Positions 51,965 through 62,907 of a DNA stretch of 64,000 bases are shown here, piece by piece; the stretch's first letter is position 1; each line of letters starts with the position of its first letter. Below the pieces are notes generated by a model. It was given only the letters and a program-made list of their open reading frames with translations, was not told the DNA's origin and did not search any database. The stretch comes from Effrenium voratum (lineage: Eukaryota; Sar; Dinophyceae; Suessiales; Symbiodiniaceae). The stretch lies in assembly GCA_963377175.1 (NCBI GenBank), contig CAUJNA010002780.1, forward strand, positions 1-64,000, read 5' to 3'. Position numbers and translations under genes: made by a program.

Positions 51965-52004
<40 letters not shown>

Positions 52005-52052
52005 CCTGGCTGCCTGGCTGGCTGGCTTGCTTGCTTGCTTGCTTGCTTGCGG
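51948..52052. repeat. (GCTT)n/(GGCT)n microsatellite
   Basis: TTGC repeats, then GGCT repeats, then TTGC again. It translates as Leu/Ala/Trp-rich artefacts. Confidence 0.85.
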
Positions 52053-54319
52053 GTGGGGTTCACATTTGAACCAGTGAGTCTATTTTGTTCGCCGAAATGA
52101 GATTTGTCAGCTCAGGTTCGACTTAGCTCAGGTTCGACTTCAAGTGTATTTGGTTCGCAGCACATTGGCAGATACCGTGTGATCATGGAAATCTCCGTTT
52201 TGTTTGCATTCCTGACCCATTGCATTGTTCTGGACCTTTCACAGTGAAGAACCATGATGAAGGATAGTGGCCTTGGACGCTTTTGCAACGACCTTCCAAT
52301 GCATGTCAAATTATTGCCACTTGAAGCATCATATCATTACATCATGCCGCACGTGGCGCTCCATGCTGCATCGCAGGCGGGCACACAGGTTCAAAATTTA
52401 TTGCACCATGCAGGAGTTTGCATGTCGTAAGGATGCTACATCCTTCGCAGAAGAAGGCAACTCCAGCAGTATTGGAGCAGCAGCAGGCTTGCTCATCTCG
52501 AAATCCCTTACATGGTTTGCCACGTTGAACAGTTGTTTGGCTGATTAAACGTTGCATGCCAAATCCGCGGCAGTACTCTTACGTCTCATCACATTGTTTT
52601 GGACACTGCAAAACACGAGTCTGAAGCCAGGTGCAGGACTTGGAGGCATGGTGGTTTTCCACCTTACGGCAAAGGACTGCATCGCTGGTGCCTCGGGTGT
52701 GTTTTTGGAATTTTACAGATCCCCCCAGGCAGGTCCTTCCTCCCCTTTTTCATCCGTTGTGGCTATGTAACTCCTCAGTGTGGTACCTGCCTGGGGGCAG
52801 TCCCTACCAATGGTGCTATTCGGCCAATTACAGGCCATGTTTTGCCTGGACGATTGTGGGATTCTTGGTGGGGATGGTGCTAGAATTGAACCCTCGCAAA
52901 CCGAGGCACCTCCAGCTTGTGAGCAAGTCAAGCAGTGCATGGCAGAAGCTGCCAAAAAGGACTGGCATTTCTTGCCTTGATTGGGGTGGGTTGATTTTTT
53001 TTAAGGGTACCCTTTTGCGGGTGGTTTAGAATGGATTTCAAATGGAAACTGCCCATTTTGGCGGGTTGACTCTTTCAGAGATGCCTGACCAGAAGGGAGA
53101 GAGGGCAAGCGTGTTTCCTGAGTGGCCACGCAAGTGTTTCGCAAGGGACAATCAGGTCTCAGAGCATTTGTGCCGGCATTCTCTGACATGCTACGCATGG
53201 TCATCAAATGAACAAGTCACGCGAGGACTGACATGGCCCATACGTGTGAGTGTGTCAAAACTCGGGATCCTTTCTGGCCAACAAGCCTATTGTGACGTTT
53301 TCAAACAGTTTGTTCGTTGATTTGTGACCGTGCCTTGTGTAGGCCTTCATGGGCTCAGCCATCATGGGTGCAGCAGCCACTGCCCGGAACCCAGGCTTTG
53401 AAAACGACAGAGATGTAGGTCAGCTTGACAGCCCCATGGCGCGTGCCTGATCCTTTAGGGCGAGCCACCTCCCGCGGCTTCCTGCGCTCCCTTGGATGAC
53501 TGGAGCCTGGCTCCTGTGCCTGGCTCAGTGCTGGGAATGTCTCGGGGGCCGACTCGCTGGGGCCGACTCGCTGCGGAGTGCAGACTCTCCTGAACAGGCC
53601 TTTGCGATGTGGAATCTCCAGCGAGATCTTCGGAGAGCCTGGGGCTCAGTTGGGAAGGGGTTCTCCCCAAGTTTTGGGTCATTTAATGTAAAGGAGCTGA
53701 GCAAAGCTTCTTTCGAGCTGTGGCTATTGTAATTTTGCTGACGGCCATGGATTTGTTTGAATTTTGGAAATGCCAGACGAGGATGCACCTAAGTTCACGT
53801 CAATGATTTTGTCAGGACTTATGTGCAGCGTGATTTTCCCCACTTGCAGGACAGGGCGAGGGCGATGTCATTCCTCGGACTTTCACAGAGCCGCGAGTGA
53901 AATGGCTGCCAAGGCGCAATCCATTTATTGGGCAGCCATGAGATTTTTGATGGTCCGTTTGCTTTGGGTTGGTTTATATAAATTTCTTTTGGGGGGGTTG
54001 CCATATCTTGGCACATGCCCAGATGTTCTTTGACAGATTATCAAGGTCATTCATTATATCTTGCCCTTGATCCGACCTCATTTGCATTCATTGTTAGCTA
54101 CATGTCTCTTGGCTTCAGGCACAGTACTCGCAATCCCAGTTTGCCCGGGCTGGTGCCACCCCATTGGCATTTTCACTTTCTTGTGCAGACTGCAGTTCGC
54201 AAAGGATAGGCACAACCCCGCCGGCAGCACCACTTTTGCTCGCGCCATGGATGCCAACCCGAGTGACTTCCTGGCCGGCTTCCTGCAGGGAGGGAAACAT
54301 GCCTGACGCGCACGTGCCC
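52053..54319. other. No gene confidently recognised
   Basis: Several 60-130-codon frames exist. One around 52,780-53,029 includes a possible membrane helix (FAWTIVGFLVGMVL), and one at 54,061-54,306 begins with a signal-peptide-like stretch (LHSLLATCLLASGTVLA). Neither has a recognisable family or consistent neighbouring exons. Confidence 0.35.
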
Positions 54320-55800
54320 ACACGCACACAAATGCGCGGATGCACGAAGGGCTGGATTTGACTCTGACTTTCATCCCAAGGCGGTACGCTCGAGCCAAGA
54401 CTCTTTCTTGGCTGTCCAGGCCTCATCTCAAGCGTTTTCAGCCAAGTCGGCTGCTTCGCTTTTCAAGGCAGCAGAGTCGCACGTGCTTCAGCTGCTGGCA
54501 AGGGGCCATACGCCGAGGCCCGTTTCTAGCGAATGACATTGCTCTGCTTGCAAGCGACTCATGTGCAGGACGAATGCCAGCGTGGCAGAATGTTTGTTGC
54601 TTATGAAGGAGTGCTGTATTGGTATGCATGTTGGCACCTGACAGGCACGACAGTACAAATTGACTGTTTGGTCTTTGCGGGCAATGTGACTCAACTTCAT
54701 GGCTTGAGCGTTTGGCCCGTTTGAATCAAAGTCACGGACAAGTTGCGGGTCGAAAGGCTCATTTTGCCTCACGCTTGAGGAGATCGACAGCCGGGCTCAG
54801 GTGGAGCAAGCAACTCAATTCCAGATCATTTGCCAGAGTTGCAGCAAATATACCGTATATACCTGCCTGTGCCCATAGCAGCCGCAGCTGCTTGCACTTT
54901 TCAGTTCATGCAGTGCCATTAATTGCATCATCCTGTTTTGTCGAAGGCAATGCAGACTGTCGCAGCTCGATCCTGAGTGTCAGGTATTGAAACTTGACAT
55001 CCTGCGGTATTTGTCCAGCCTTCATCCTTGCAAGCTGGTAGTTCTATGCCCTGACCAGGACAGGATTGACCGAACGCCAGAGAGTGGCAGAGGACAGACT
55101 CGTTTTGCTTGACTGCAACAAAAACACACAATTGGGATGGCGCATATCCTGTCCCTCCCATGATGTAGATCGCATTCAGGCTTGGTTTGTCGTCAACCTT
55201 AGCTTGCATCACAGCACCAAGAACAGAGGCAGCCACCCACACTTTTTGGCAGTTGCAGAGCGGCTAGCAGTTGAGTGGAGGAGCAACGCTCTAGACGCTA
55301 CGAGCGGTTTGTTGAGGTCATGCAGGCAGCTGAGGGAGTCACACCATGCCGAAGCCATAGCTTTGCCTGGCACGTCCTGCAGGTTGCCGTGAAGGAGGGT
55401 GCCACCACGGCGCGTCAAGCCATAGCCTCGAACGCCGAGGCTGGGAGGAACCGAACAGTTGCGGGCGCCAGAGGGACGTCTTGGCCAGGTGTCCAAAGAG
55501 ACTGTCAAAGGCCACGTGCAGATTGAGGCTCGGGGGCCTTGGTGGCACCATGTGCTCATGCTTTTTTGGAGTGGCAAATGAGCTGACCTGCTCAGGCATG
55601 CCGAGCCCAGGTTCAGTCAGGATGCGGCCTCAGATGCTCAGAGGTACAGAAGAAGTTGTGTTGACAGATTCCAGGCTCAAGCAACATGTGGCAGCTGGCT
55701 GGACGCCCAGCCTTTGTCTGTGCCTGCGCAGCCTGACAAAGGCATGTGATGCAACTCGGATTTGGCCCAAGCCCCATGGAACACAATGGAATAAAGCTGA
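54320..55800 (+). CDS. Possible multi-exon gene of unknown function
   Basis: Several exon-like pieces on the plus strand have coherent helical sequence bordered by AG and GT/GC: about 54,340-54,530 (GFDSDFHPKAVRSSQDSFL, then AVQASSQAFSAKSAASLFKA); about 54,985-55,065 (VLKLDILRYLSSLHPCKLVV, LCPDQDRID); about 55,275-55,480 (EEQRSRRYERFVEVMQAAEG, VAVKEGATTARQAIASNAEA); about 55,440-55,553 (LGQVSKETVKGHVQIEARGP, WWHHVLMLFWSGK); and about 55,600-55,750 (DAASDAQRYRRSCVDRF, or in the other frame MRPQMLRGTEEVV). They are in different frames, as expected for exons, but the joins are not proven and no domain is recognised. Position just upstream of the PsbP-domain gene gives no functional hint. Confidence 0.25.
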
Positions 55801-55950
55801 ATACATGGCAGGCAAGTGACTTGGGTGAAGGCAAGCTGAGCAAAGTTGTAGACTGTAGACCATCCAAGCTAATTGGATGAAAATGATCAAACTCTCACAG
55901 CAAGAAGAGGCTGCTGAAATCAGCAAGGACATTGATTAGTTGTGTCTTGG

Positions 55951-56997
55951 ATGGCAACTCAGCTGGCAATTGGTCAGATAGCACTGCAAGTAGAGCAACC
56001 TGTTTGGCGCCCTGTTTCTGCAAACACTTGGCCCAGAGACAGCCATCGAGGCACGTTTGGCCAGAGCCACAGTCAGAGCTCCCTTAGTTTCCGTGTAGCG
56101 GCTGCGGCAGTGGCGGTGGTTGCCAGGCATGCTCGCAAAGTGGAGGCTGTTCAGGAGCCAAACAGTGAATCTGAATTGGCAGAGTCGCAAGAGTCAGAGT
56201 CGCAAGAGGCAGAGACAGGCCATGCCTCACCCAAGGCCAACAAGTGGCTGTCTCTTTTCCAACGACTTTTCAGGGATATGGGAGGAGTTGCCTCGAGGCC
56301 GCGGCGGGACTTCACCTACTGGAGTATTCTGGCGGCCGCATTTTCCTTGGCCATTGGCAGCGACTTTCTGGGCATCATGCGAGCATTGCTGAGCTTGAAT
56401 CCGGAGGCCGCGCGGGAGGCTGGATTGGATCAAGTCTACCCCGTCAGTGGGTTGAAGTCCTTCAGGCAGGCGGGCAGATACCGGCTTCGATATCCGGGGG
56501 ACTGGCTCCAGGACCAGAGTATCGCCTTTTCCAAACAGGCACAGATGGAGAGGCCCACCCTGAGGCAGAAGAAGCGGATTATTCCGGATGCTGCTTTTGG
56601 GCCTGCGGGCGGAGGTTTGGCCTCCCCGGACACAGCCCAGAACCTCTCTGTGGTGGTGCAAGCTGTGCAGACGCAGGATCTGCAAGCCTTGCTTGGGGAA
56701 CCCCGTGAGGCCTTTCAACGGCTGTCTGCCGAGACCTTCGCGCCCGACAACTCCTGCAGGTCCGCGGAATTGCTGTCTGCTCAGCTGTCCGCCAAGAACT
56801 ACTACGAGCTCGAGTATCGCGTCTCTCTGGCTGGCAGCGAGGGGCCTGTCATACACTGCTGGTCGTTGGTGGCACTGCGCCCATCAAATCGATTTGGTGA
56901 ACTGTACACCATGACTCTCGTGGTTCCAGAGCGAGAGGTGACTTCTGCGAACAGGCACATTTATGACATGGTGTGGCATAGCTTTGAACTTGAGTGA
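55951..56997 (+). CDS. PsbP-domain (PPD-like) thylakoid lumen protein, intronless
   Basis: A 348-residue single-exon frame. The ATG at 55951 is the first Met after an in-frame TGA. Residues about 47-60 are hydrophobic (VAAAAVAVVA), followed by a Glu/Ser-rich linker (64-95), consistent with part of a complex plastid presequence. At about 117-145, SRPRRDFTYWSILAAAFSLA is a twin-Arg motif plus hydrophobic core, the signature of Tat-dependent import into the thylakoid lumen, the usual route for PsbP-domain proteins. From about 155 the PsbP-like fold is readable: AGLDQVYPVSGLKSFRQAG, YRLRYPGDWLQDQS, NLSVVVQAVQTQDLQALLG, YYELEYRVSL, HCWSLVALRPSNRFGELYTM, TLVVPE and HIYDMVWHSFEL at the end. PsbP-family proteins act in photosystem assembly or oxygen evolution; which member this is cannot be told. 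It is the best-preserved gene in the window, with no frame break. Confidence 0.75.
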   Translation: MATQLAIGQIALQVEQPVWRPVSANTWPRDSHRGTFGQSHSQSSLSFRVAAAAVAVVARHARKVEAVQEPNSESELAESQESESQEAETGHASPKANKWLSLFQRLFRDMGGVASRPRRDFTYWSILAAAFSLAIGSDFLGIMRALLSLNPEAAREAGLDQVYPVSGLKSFRQAGRYRLRYPGDWLQDQSIAFSKQAQMERPTLRQKKRIIPDAAFGPAGGGLASPDTAQNLSVVVQAVQTQDLQALLGEPREAFQRLSAETFAPDNSCRSAELLSAQLSAKNYYELEYRVSLAGSEGPVIHCWSLVALRPSNRFGELYTMTLVVPEREVTSANRHIYDMVWHSFELE

Positions 56998-59260
56998 CCG
57001 CTATGGCACAAGAAAAGACAGTGTCAGCAACCTGTGGCTAAACCGCTTGGCAGGGGTGCAAATGCGCAATGCCCACAGTCAGGATTCTCCAGCTATGGGA
57101 TTCTGGATTTAATTGGCTTCTCAATTGCTGTCGCCCTGTATCAACGGCATGCCATGCAAATCAAGCGAGGCTGCAGTTTTTTTCGCTGGCGCTGCAATTC
57201 TGCGTGGGGCTTATGTGTTTGCCAGTGCGGTGAGTTGGGGTTCATGTGCTTGCTGGCAGGGGTTCACGGCGACGCCAGTCATCACGTCCAGGCGCTTCAT
57301 AGAGAGAAATGGAAAGAATGGATGCTTGATGTGTCTGAAGCTTTTTTGGGACGTACATTTCTGCCAAGCTATTTTCGGGCGCTTTGGGATCAAGATCACA
57401 GCCAAATCGGGTCTATGTTTGTCCCCAGATGGAACGCCCAAGATCTCCTGCAAGGGCCGCGGCGCTGGCTTTTCTGGGTTCTTGCGGCGCTTCTTGCCTG
57501 GAGGCCTCAGCCTTCAGCCCTCGATACCTTTGGCGATTTTTAGATGGGTGAAGTAGAGGTTGGTCTCCCCAGTTCCTTGTGAAACCAAACGAGAAGGTGC
57601 CTTTCAAGCCTCCAACCACACCAGCTAAGAGTCAGCGGCATCGCCAGGCTGCGTCAAATGCGCGATCGCTTTCGGCAGCTGCTGAACCTGCGGCGCAGCT
57701 CAACTTTGGGTGTGCCTTTGGGGGAACTCCCTTATGGTTGACCGACTTATGCCTCAAATTATTGCATTTCTTTTGCTTGAGAATGGAAGCATGGGGTGGA
57801 ACGGAATCCAGGCTTTGGAGCCTTGGAGACAAGAAACACAAGGTCAGCCCGGTTGTCGCAGATTCCGCGAGGTGGCAGATGCCTTGGCGGCTGGGATGGC
57901 GAGGCGAGCGCAGGCTGTGATTGCAAGGCTTGTGGCTTGACGGCTCAGGTTCTTGGACCTCTGCCGCGCTGTTCTCGGATGCAAAGAGTTGGGCAGTTTG
58001 CAAAGAGTTGGGCAGTTTGCATGTTGCCAGTGAGGTCCCAGCGATTGCTTCGAGGGAAGCAAAGGAGAGCGAAACGAAAAGCGTGACTCCGAGCCGTGGC
58101 AGCAATACAAGTCTTGGCTCTCCTTTGGGGGTGTCAATGTTGTTCGGATGTAAGGAGGAAGAGATCAGAGGATGAGAATGTTGAACGCGACCCTGAGGCG
58201 GCATTTGGAGCAAAGCAAGCAGCCTTGTCGGTAGCCCCCCCCGTGTGTCACTTACATTGCCTTGCACGTGTCTAGTAACCTTAGTAGACACACACACACA
58301 CACACGTGTTTCATACCAGCGTGAATGAGAAAGGCATACTATGTTTGAGAGTTTTGACCATGGCTCATGTTGAACGGGGATGTGTCGCTTCTCCTGTTGA
58401 GAGATTCTCTTTTTCTTGGCACCTATGAATGGTGATGGCAGGCAGACGACGCTCAAGTACTATAGTTAGCTTGCCATTTGCAATGTTCCTTGTCTCCGTT
58501 GTTGCGGACGAATATCTTCTTCTTCCTTCTGAGCTATGATGCTTGTACACGCGCAAACATCACTTGCACTTTGTTGCTGTTCGAGCAGCGCAGCTGGGAT
58601 TCATGGAAAGGCGGCATTGACGAATCTGCAGCAGTTTCTGCGACCAGCTGGGCTCGACTCATACGCCGCTGCTAGCTTAGTTTGTATCACAGCCTTAGAT
58701 TCAATACTGTCTCCTGCCAGCCAAGGACTGCCTGGCTCAGAACGGCTATGATGTAGAGGCCCAGTAGCACTCACGACTTGGCAGCTTGCATTCACAGGTC
58801 TGTATTGGCAATCAAATCTTTCAGCTTTGATCCTTGTTGGGGTAGGGAAGGGTGCACCAGGCTTGCCCACTCTGATGTATGTCCTGTATGTCACTCTTTG
58901 TTATTTTTTTGGGGTTCCGTCTTTGTGTAAATTTACTTAGCCTCAGAAAGCCTCATGGCTTGGACCCATCCTAAGTCAACGAGTCATTGCAGAGGTCCTG
59001 GCTCAGCTGGAGCAGACAGAACAGGAAGAGATGCTGGAGCGGAACGCTCAGGGCACACGTGGGTGTCAAACTAGTTGCCTTGCCCCAAAAGGCAAGCTTA
59101 AGGGCCCTCATTGCTGGCCCAAGGATAATTCAATGCCTGCCCGGTCACAAAGTCCATGCCTTAGCTGCACCGTGAATGACCTTGAGCCAGAGTTTGTCCC
59201 ACTTCGATTTTGTTATGTGGACACCCACGAAAACCTTTTGTTACACCAGGGTCCGCCGAA
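56998..59260. other. No gene confidently recognised; scattered exon-like pieces
   Basis: Possible coding scraps include 57,710-57,940 (plus; FREVADALAAGMARRAQAVI) and about 58,950-59,046 (plus; VIAEVLAQLEQTEQEEMLER). Overlapping frames at 57,034-57,556 show one hydrophobic segment but no family. A 16-bp (AC)n tract is at about 58,290. Confidence 0.3.
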
Positions 59261-59261
59261 A

Positions 59262-59345
59262 GCAACGCCAAAAGCACCCCAGCCAGCCAGCAACCCAGCA
59301 AGCCAGCAAACCAGCAAGCCAGCAAGCCAGCAAATTAGCACGCAT
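59262..59345. repeat. (CAGCAAGC)n-type microsatellite
   Basis: CAGCCAGC, CAGCAAGC and CAGCAAAC units in tandem. Confidence 0.75.
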
Positions 59346-59790
59346 CCTAAACAGTTCCCTAAACAGACCCTATACCCACCCTAGGTCAACCCTACACCAA
59401 CCGCAATCCCACACTGAATCAACCCGAAGGACACACTGAACTATCCCTAAACAACCCTTACACCGCCCAAAGCGACCCAAAACCAACCATAAACACATTT
59501 AATCCAAGCCGAACGACAAGCCAGAACCAACAATGAGCGGCCTTCACGATGAACAGACCGAAAAACATCACCACCCAGCATAAACTCGACACCAACCCAG
59601 CGAACCCTGACCCACTCTAGGCCCATCCTAAACCCCACACTTCCCCTTCCTAAACAAGTTCGAAACCAGGCACGGGCCAGCCTTTATGCCGCCCTAGATC
59701 AACCCTAGTTCAACCCTAAACCTACCTGCCAAACTAGCCCCTACCACTAGCCCCAACTCTCTAAGCAAACCATCCCTAACCGAACCGAAC
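59346..59790. repeat. Degenerate CCCTAAAC/ACCCTACAC-rich block
   Basis: Words such as CCCTAAAC, CAACCCTA, ACCCTTACACC and CCCTAACC recur irregularly about every 15-30 bp. They resemble the complement of the TTTAGGG telomere repeat used by dinoflagellates, but there is no uninterrupted array. Confidence 0.45.
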
Positions 59791-62600
59791 TCCAACCCTG
59801 CGGCTGGGACGCCGAAGCCAAGGGAGTGTCATCAGAAACTGTGTTTGCAATCCGGGGATGTAGAAAAGCATTCCTGCAAAGTGACCCGTTCTGGTCTGAA
59901 GGGGCCTGTTTAAGGCCTCATGTCGAAAGTCAATGGGTTGCCAGTGCTCAGGTTAAGTTCCGAAAGCTTTGGCGAAGCCAAAGCTGAGTCCAGACAGCTG
60001 CTGGAGTGCAAGTCCCAAGCGCTGTCGAGTTATTCGCAAAACAGGTGCCGCGGGATTCGCAGGGCGAGACTTGCGTTCAGAACCAACTCGTAGATCGGGT
60101 CTCGTGCTTCATAATTTTCGTCAGTGACTGGACCCCTGCCACGTAGCCCTGAATGTCCTCGGAGCTGGCTTCCACCACTTTGTGTACTTAGCAAAGATTA
60201 CATGGGGTGTGTGGTCGGGATTCCACAAGGTGCATTCTGCGAGGGGACCACTCCAAAGGGTTTCTCCTTAGTTTGCAGGCCAGCTTGTTGGTCTCTTAGT
60301 ACTAGTTTAAATAACTTGCGGTTAGAGCGAGAATCTGAGAGCTTGCCGCAGAGTTTCAAGAAACCGACCAGGTCACATGCAAACCAGGATCTGAGGCTCA
60401 AGATAGGCTAGCTGGATGTGAGAAGCTGCTTCTGGCGGTGAAGGCATTGCGGGACTGGCATCTTAACAAAATGCACTGAGGACGTCAGGGCTATACTCTT
60501 GCCTTAAACTGCCTCAAACACGGGAGCGCGATATTTGTATGCAGATGGGGATCAGTTGGGTGTCTCCTTTTATGAGTGTTTTCTTTTTTGTTTTTTCAAA
60601 GGCAAACCAAGAGGAACACCACCCATTTTGGGGGGTCCCCCAAACAACGACACACCCAGTTTGTTGGTTTCGGCCTCGCGGGTTCCTCGGCTTGTGCCTC
60701 CAGGGGGTGTGAAATGGCGGCTGCCTCCCAGCTGACGCTTCTCGCCCAGGGGCAATCGCTTGCGCTCTGTGAGCCACAATCATGTCCGCAACTGTTTGGC
60801 TGCATGTGCCACCAAAGTTTGATTCTTTTTGGTCGCGAATTGCCTCAAGGTCGGTGGCATCTCTACTGCACAACAACCTGGCAAGTTCTTCAAATGGGCC
60901 CTGACCTGAGCCTCACAGGGTTGGGCAACATTTGGTTCAACAATGGTGGTAAACAGGTTCAAAGGGCTTGGCCTAACCCAGGAGCTTCACCACACCCTTT
61001 CGGTACAGTTTGGACAGGTGGATGGCATCCATCCACAACTCGTTGAATGCAGGCTGGTGCAACCCTAGTCATTCTGTCTTGATCGCTTTGGCGAGCGCAG
61101 AACGGGCTTGAGTGTTTTCAGAGGAAAACGAAAGGCTTGACTGGAGGGATGGGAAGGTGACAATGGAGCTTGGGCTGAACGGGGTGGCAGGACAGGGGAA
61201 GCTGCTGCTGCATGCACTTGCATCTGGCCAAAGCAAGGACCGGGATGGCGTGCGAGAGAGTCACCCCTTTTCGCAAATATTACACATGAGGATTTGGCCC
61301 ATTGCACGTGAGCCACTACCAGTAAAGAGGATGGATTTTTCAAGGAAGGCAACCAGACATAGTTGGAGACGCCAGCGCCTGATTTTTCTTTTTCAGTGAC
61401 CCCGTCACAAGGCAAGTTTTTGAGGGTCAGCCCTATGGAAGTCTGCAGAGGGTTCACTTTTCGAGGGTTGCGAAACAGTGCGTGCGGCCGTGCCCATGGG
61501 CCTGTCTTCGAGACCGCTCTGTTTCTATTCCCCAGTTCTCACGATTTTCAGTTTTTTCAGCTTTCTGCGCATGCACACATGTTCTTTCATCAAAGAAACA
61601 GCTCAATTAGTTCCAGTACTACGGAAGTCTCTTCTAAACTTCATTTGAAAAAGGAATAGGCAGACAGTCAAATCCGTACCCTTGAAGCGAGACCTCCAGA
61701 AATTTTGGGAAGGGCTCTGTTGCACCTGGACTGGCTCCAGCGCGCCTTGGAAGCAGGACGGACCCGAGCTGGTACAGGCCAGGTTTGGCAGAGGGGCGAC
61801 GGCTTGTCAAAAAAGTTCAATGGTTGTGACATTGTCCAGGGATTATTTGTCCCTTTGTTGAAATGGTTAAACTATGACCTTGGAGGAAAAGGTCAACGTT
61901 GATTCAGAAGCTATTTTGTTTCCGATGTGGTGATGTTTGGAGATGTTTGGAGACAGAGTTGTGCAGCATTTAGGGGGCCATGTAGTGGACATTACGTAGG
62001 CGGTGATTCATGCCCACCAACCACTTTTGAGGTGGTTGCCCATTGAAACTCATTGCCAGACAAATGGCCATGGTGCTTTCCTGAGGCCCTGTTGTTGGAG
62101 CGATGTCAATGAGAGGGAGGTACGGTTCACTCCTGGAACCTATTGTGATGGTGTTACTTGTGATATCCAGAACATCGGCCATACTCTGCACTGTGAAATG
62201 GGCGGCAATGCATGACGGCATGCTTGTCAAGCGGCGATGGTCTCGCTCCAGGCAACTTCCATTCGCTTCTTGGAGACATCTCAGGGGCCAGTGCTGGTTG
62301 TTCCTTGTTCGCACTTGCACTGTCACCGCAAAGAGCCGACAGTCCAGCCGGGCACGAAAGTTGTTTTCTGGACAGCGGTTTGTACCATTTGCCTGAGGTC
62401 ACATCTACAAATGGCACCCAAGTCTATGCCGAGGTTCGCCGATTGCAGTATGCAAGCACAGGGAAGATACGGCGTCACGCCGCCCCGGCAGGATGCGACT
62501 GCACTGCTTTTCTACTTGCCGGTGTCTGACTCGGTGCACATCTCAGAATCTTGAATGGCAGGGCAATGCAGGCGCAGTGTAACTGGTTTGGCCGCTCTTT
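59791..62600. other. No gene recognised
   Basis: Frames of about 95-156 codons occur on both strands. The longest, plus strand 60,576-61,046, includes RNTTHFGGSPKQRHTQ and then CEMAAASQLTLLAQGQSLAL, which I suspect is a dispersed repeat in such genomes rather than a gene. Frames at 62,003-62,554 overlap in all three phases. Confidence 0.35.
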
Positions 62601-62604
62601 CTTG

Positions 62605-62608
62605 CTTG

Positions 62609-62644
<36 letters not shown>

Positions 62645-62648
62645 CTTC

Positions 62649-62746
<98 letters not shown>

Positions 62747-62840
62747 CCTCTCTCTCTCTCTCTCTCTCCCTCCCTCCCTCCTCCTCCCTCCTCCCTCCCT
62801 CCCTCCCTCCCTCCCTCCCTCCCTCCCTCTCTTTCTCTCT
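62605..62840. repeat. Compound microsatellite: (TGCC)n, (TTGC)n, (TC)n, (CCCT)n
   Basis: Four adjoining simple repeats without interruption. The same TTGC motif is found at 51.95 kb. Leu/Ala/Cys-rich and Ser/Pro/Leu-rich frames across it are artefacts. Confidence 0.9.
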
Positions 62841-62907
62841 CGTTAAAATCGGACTTACAAATACTACGAGTGCAAGTGCTCTAGTGTTCTCACAAACATA
62901 AACCAAT

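Noticed and set aside
51948..52069. Leu/Ala/Trp-rich frame resembling a membrane helix
   Set aside because: Translation of the GGCT/TTGC microsatellite.
57632..58456. 274-codon minus-strand frame
   Set aside because: Low-complexity Ser/Pro/Leu composition without motifs; plus-strand frames of the same stretch look at least as plausible.
62555..62901. Leu/Ala/Cys- and Ser/Pro/Leu-rich frames of about 110 codons
   Set aside because: Translations of the compound microsatellite.
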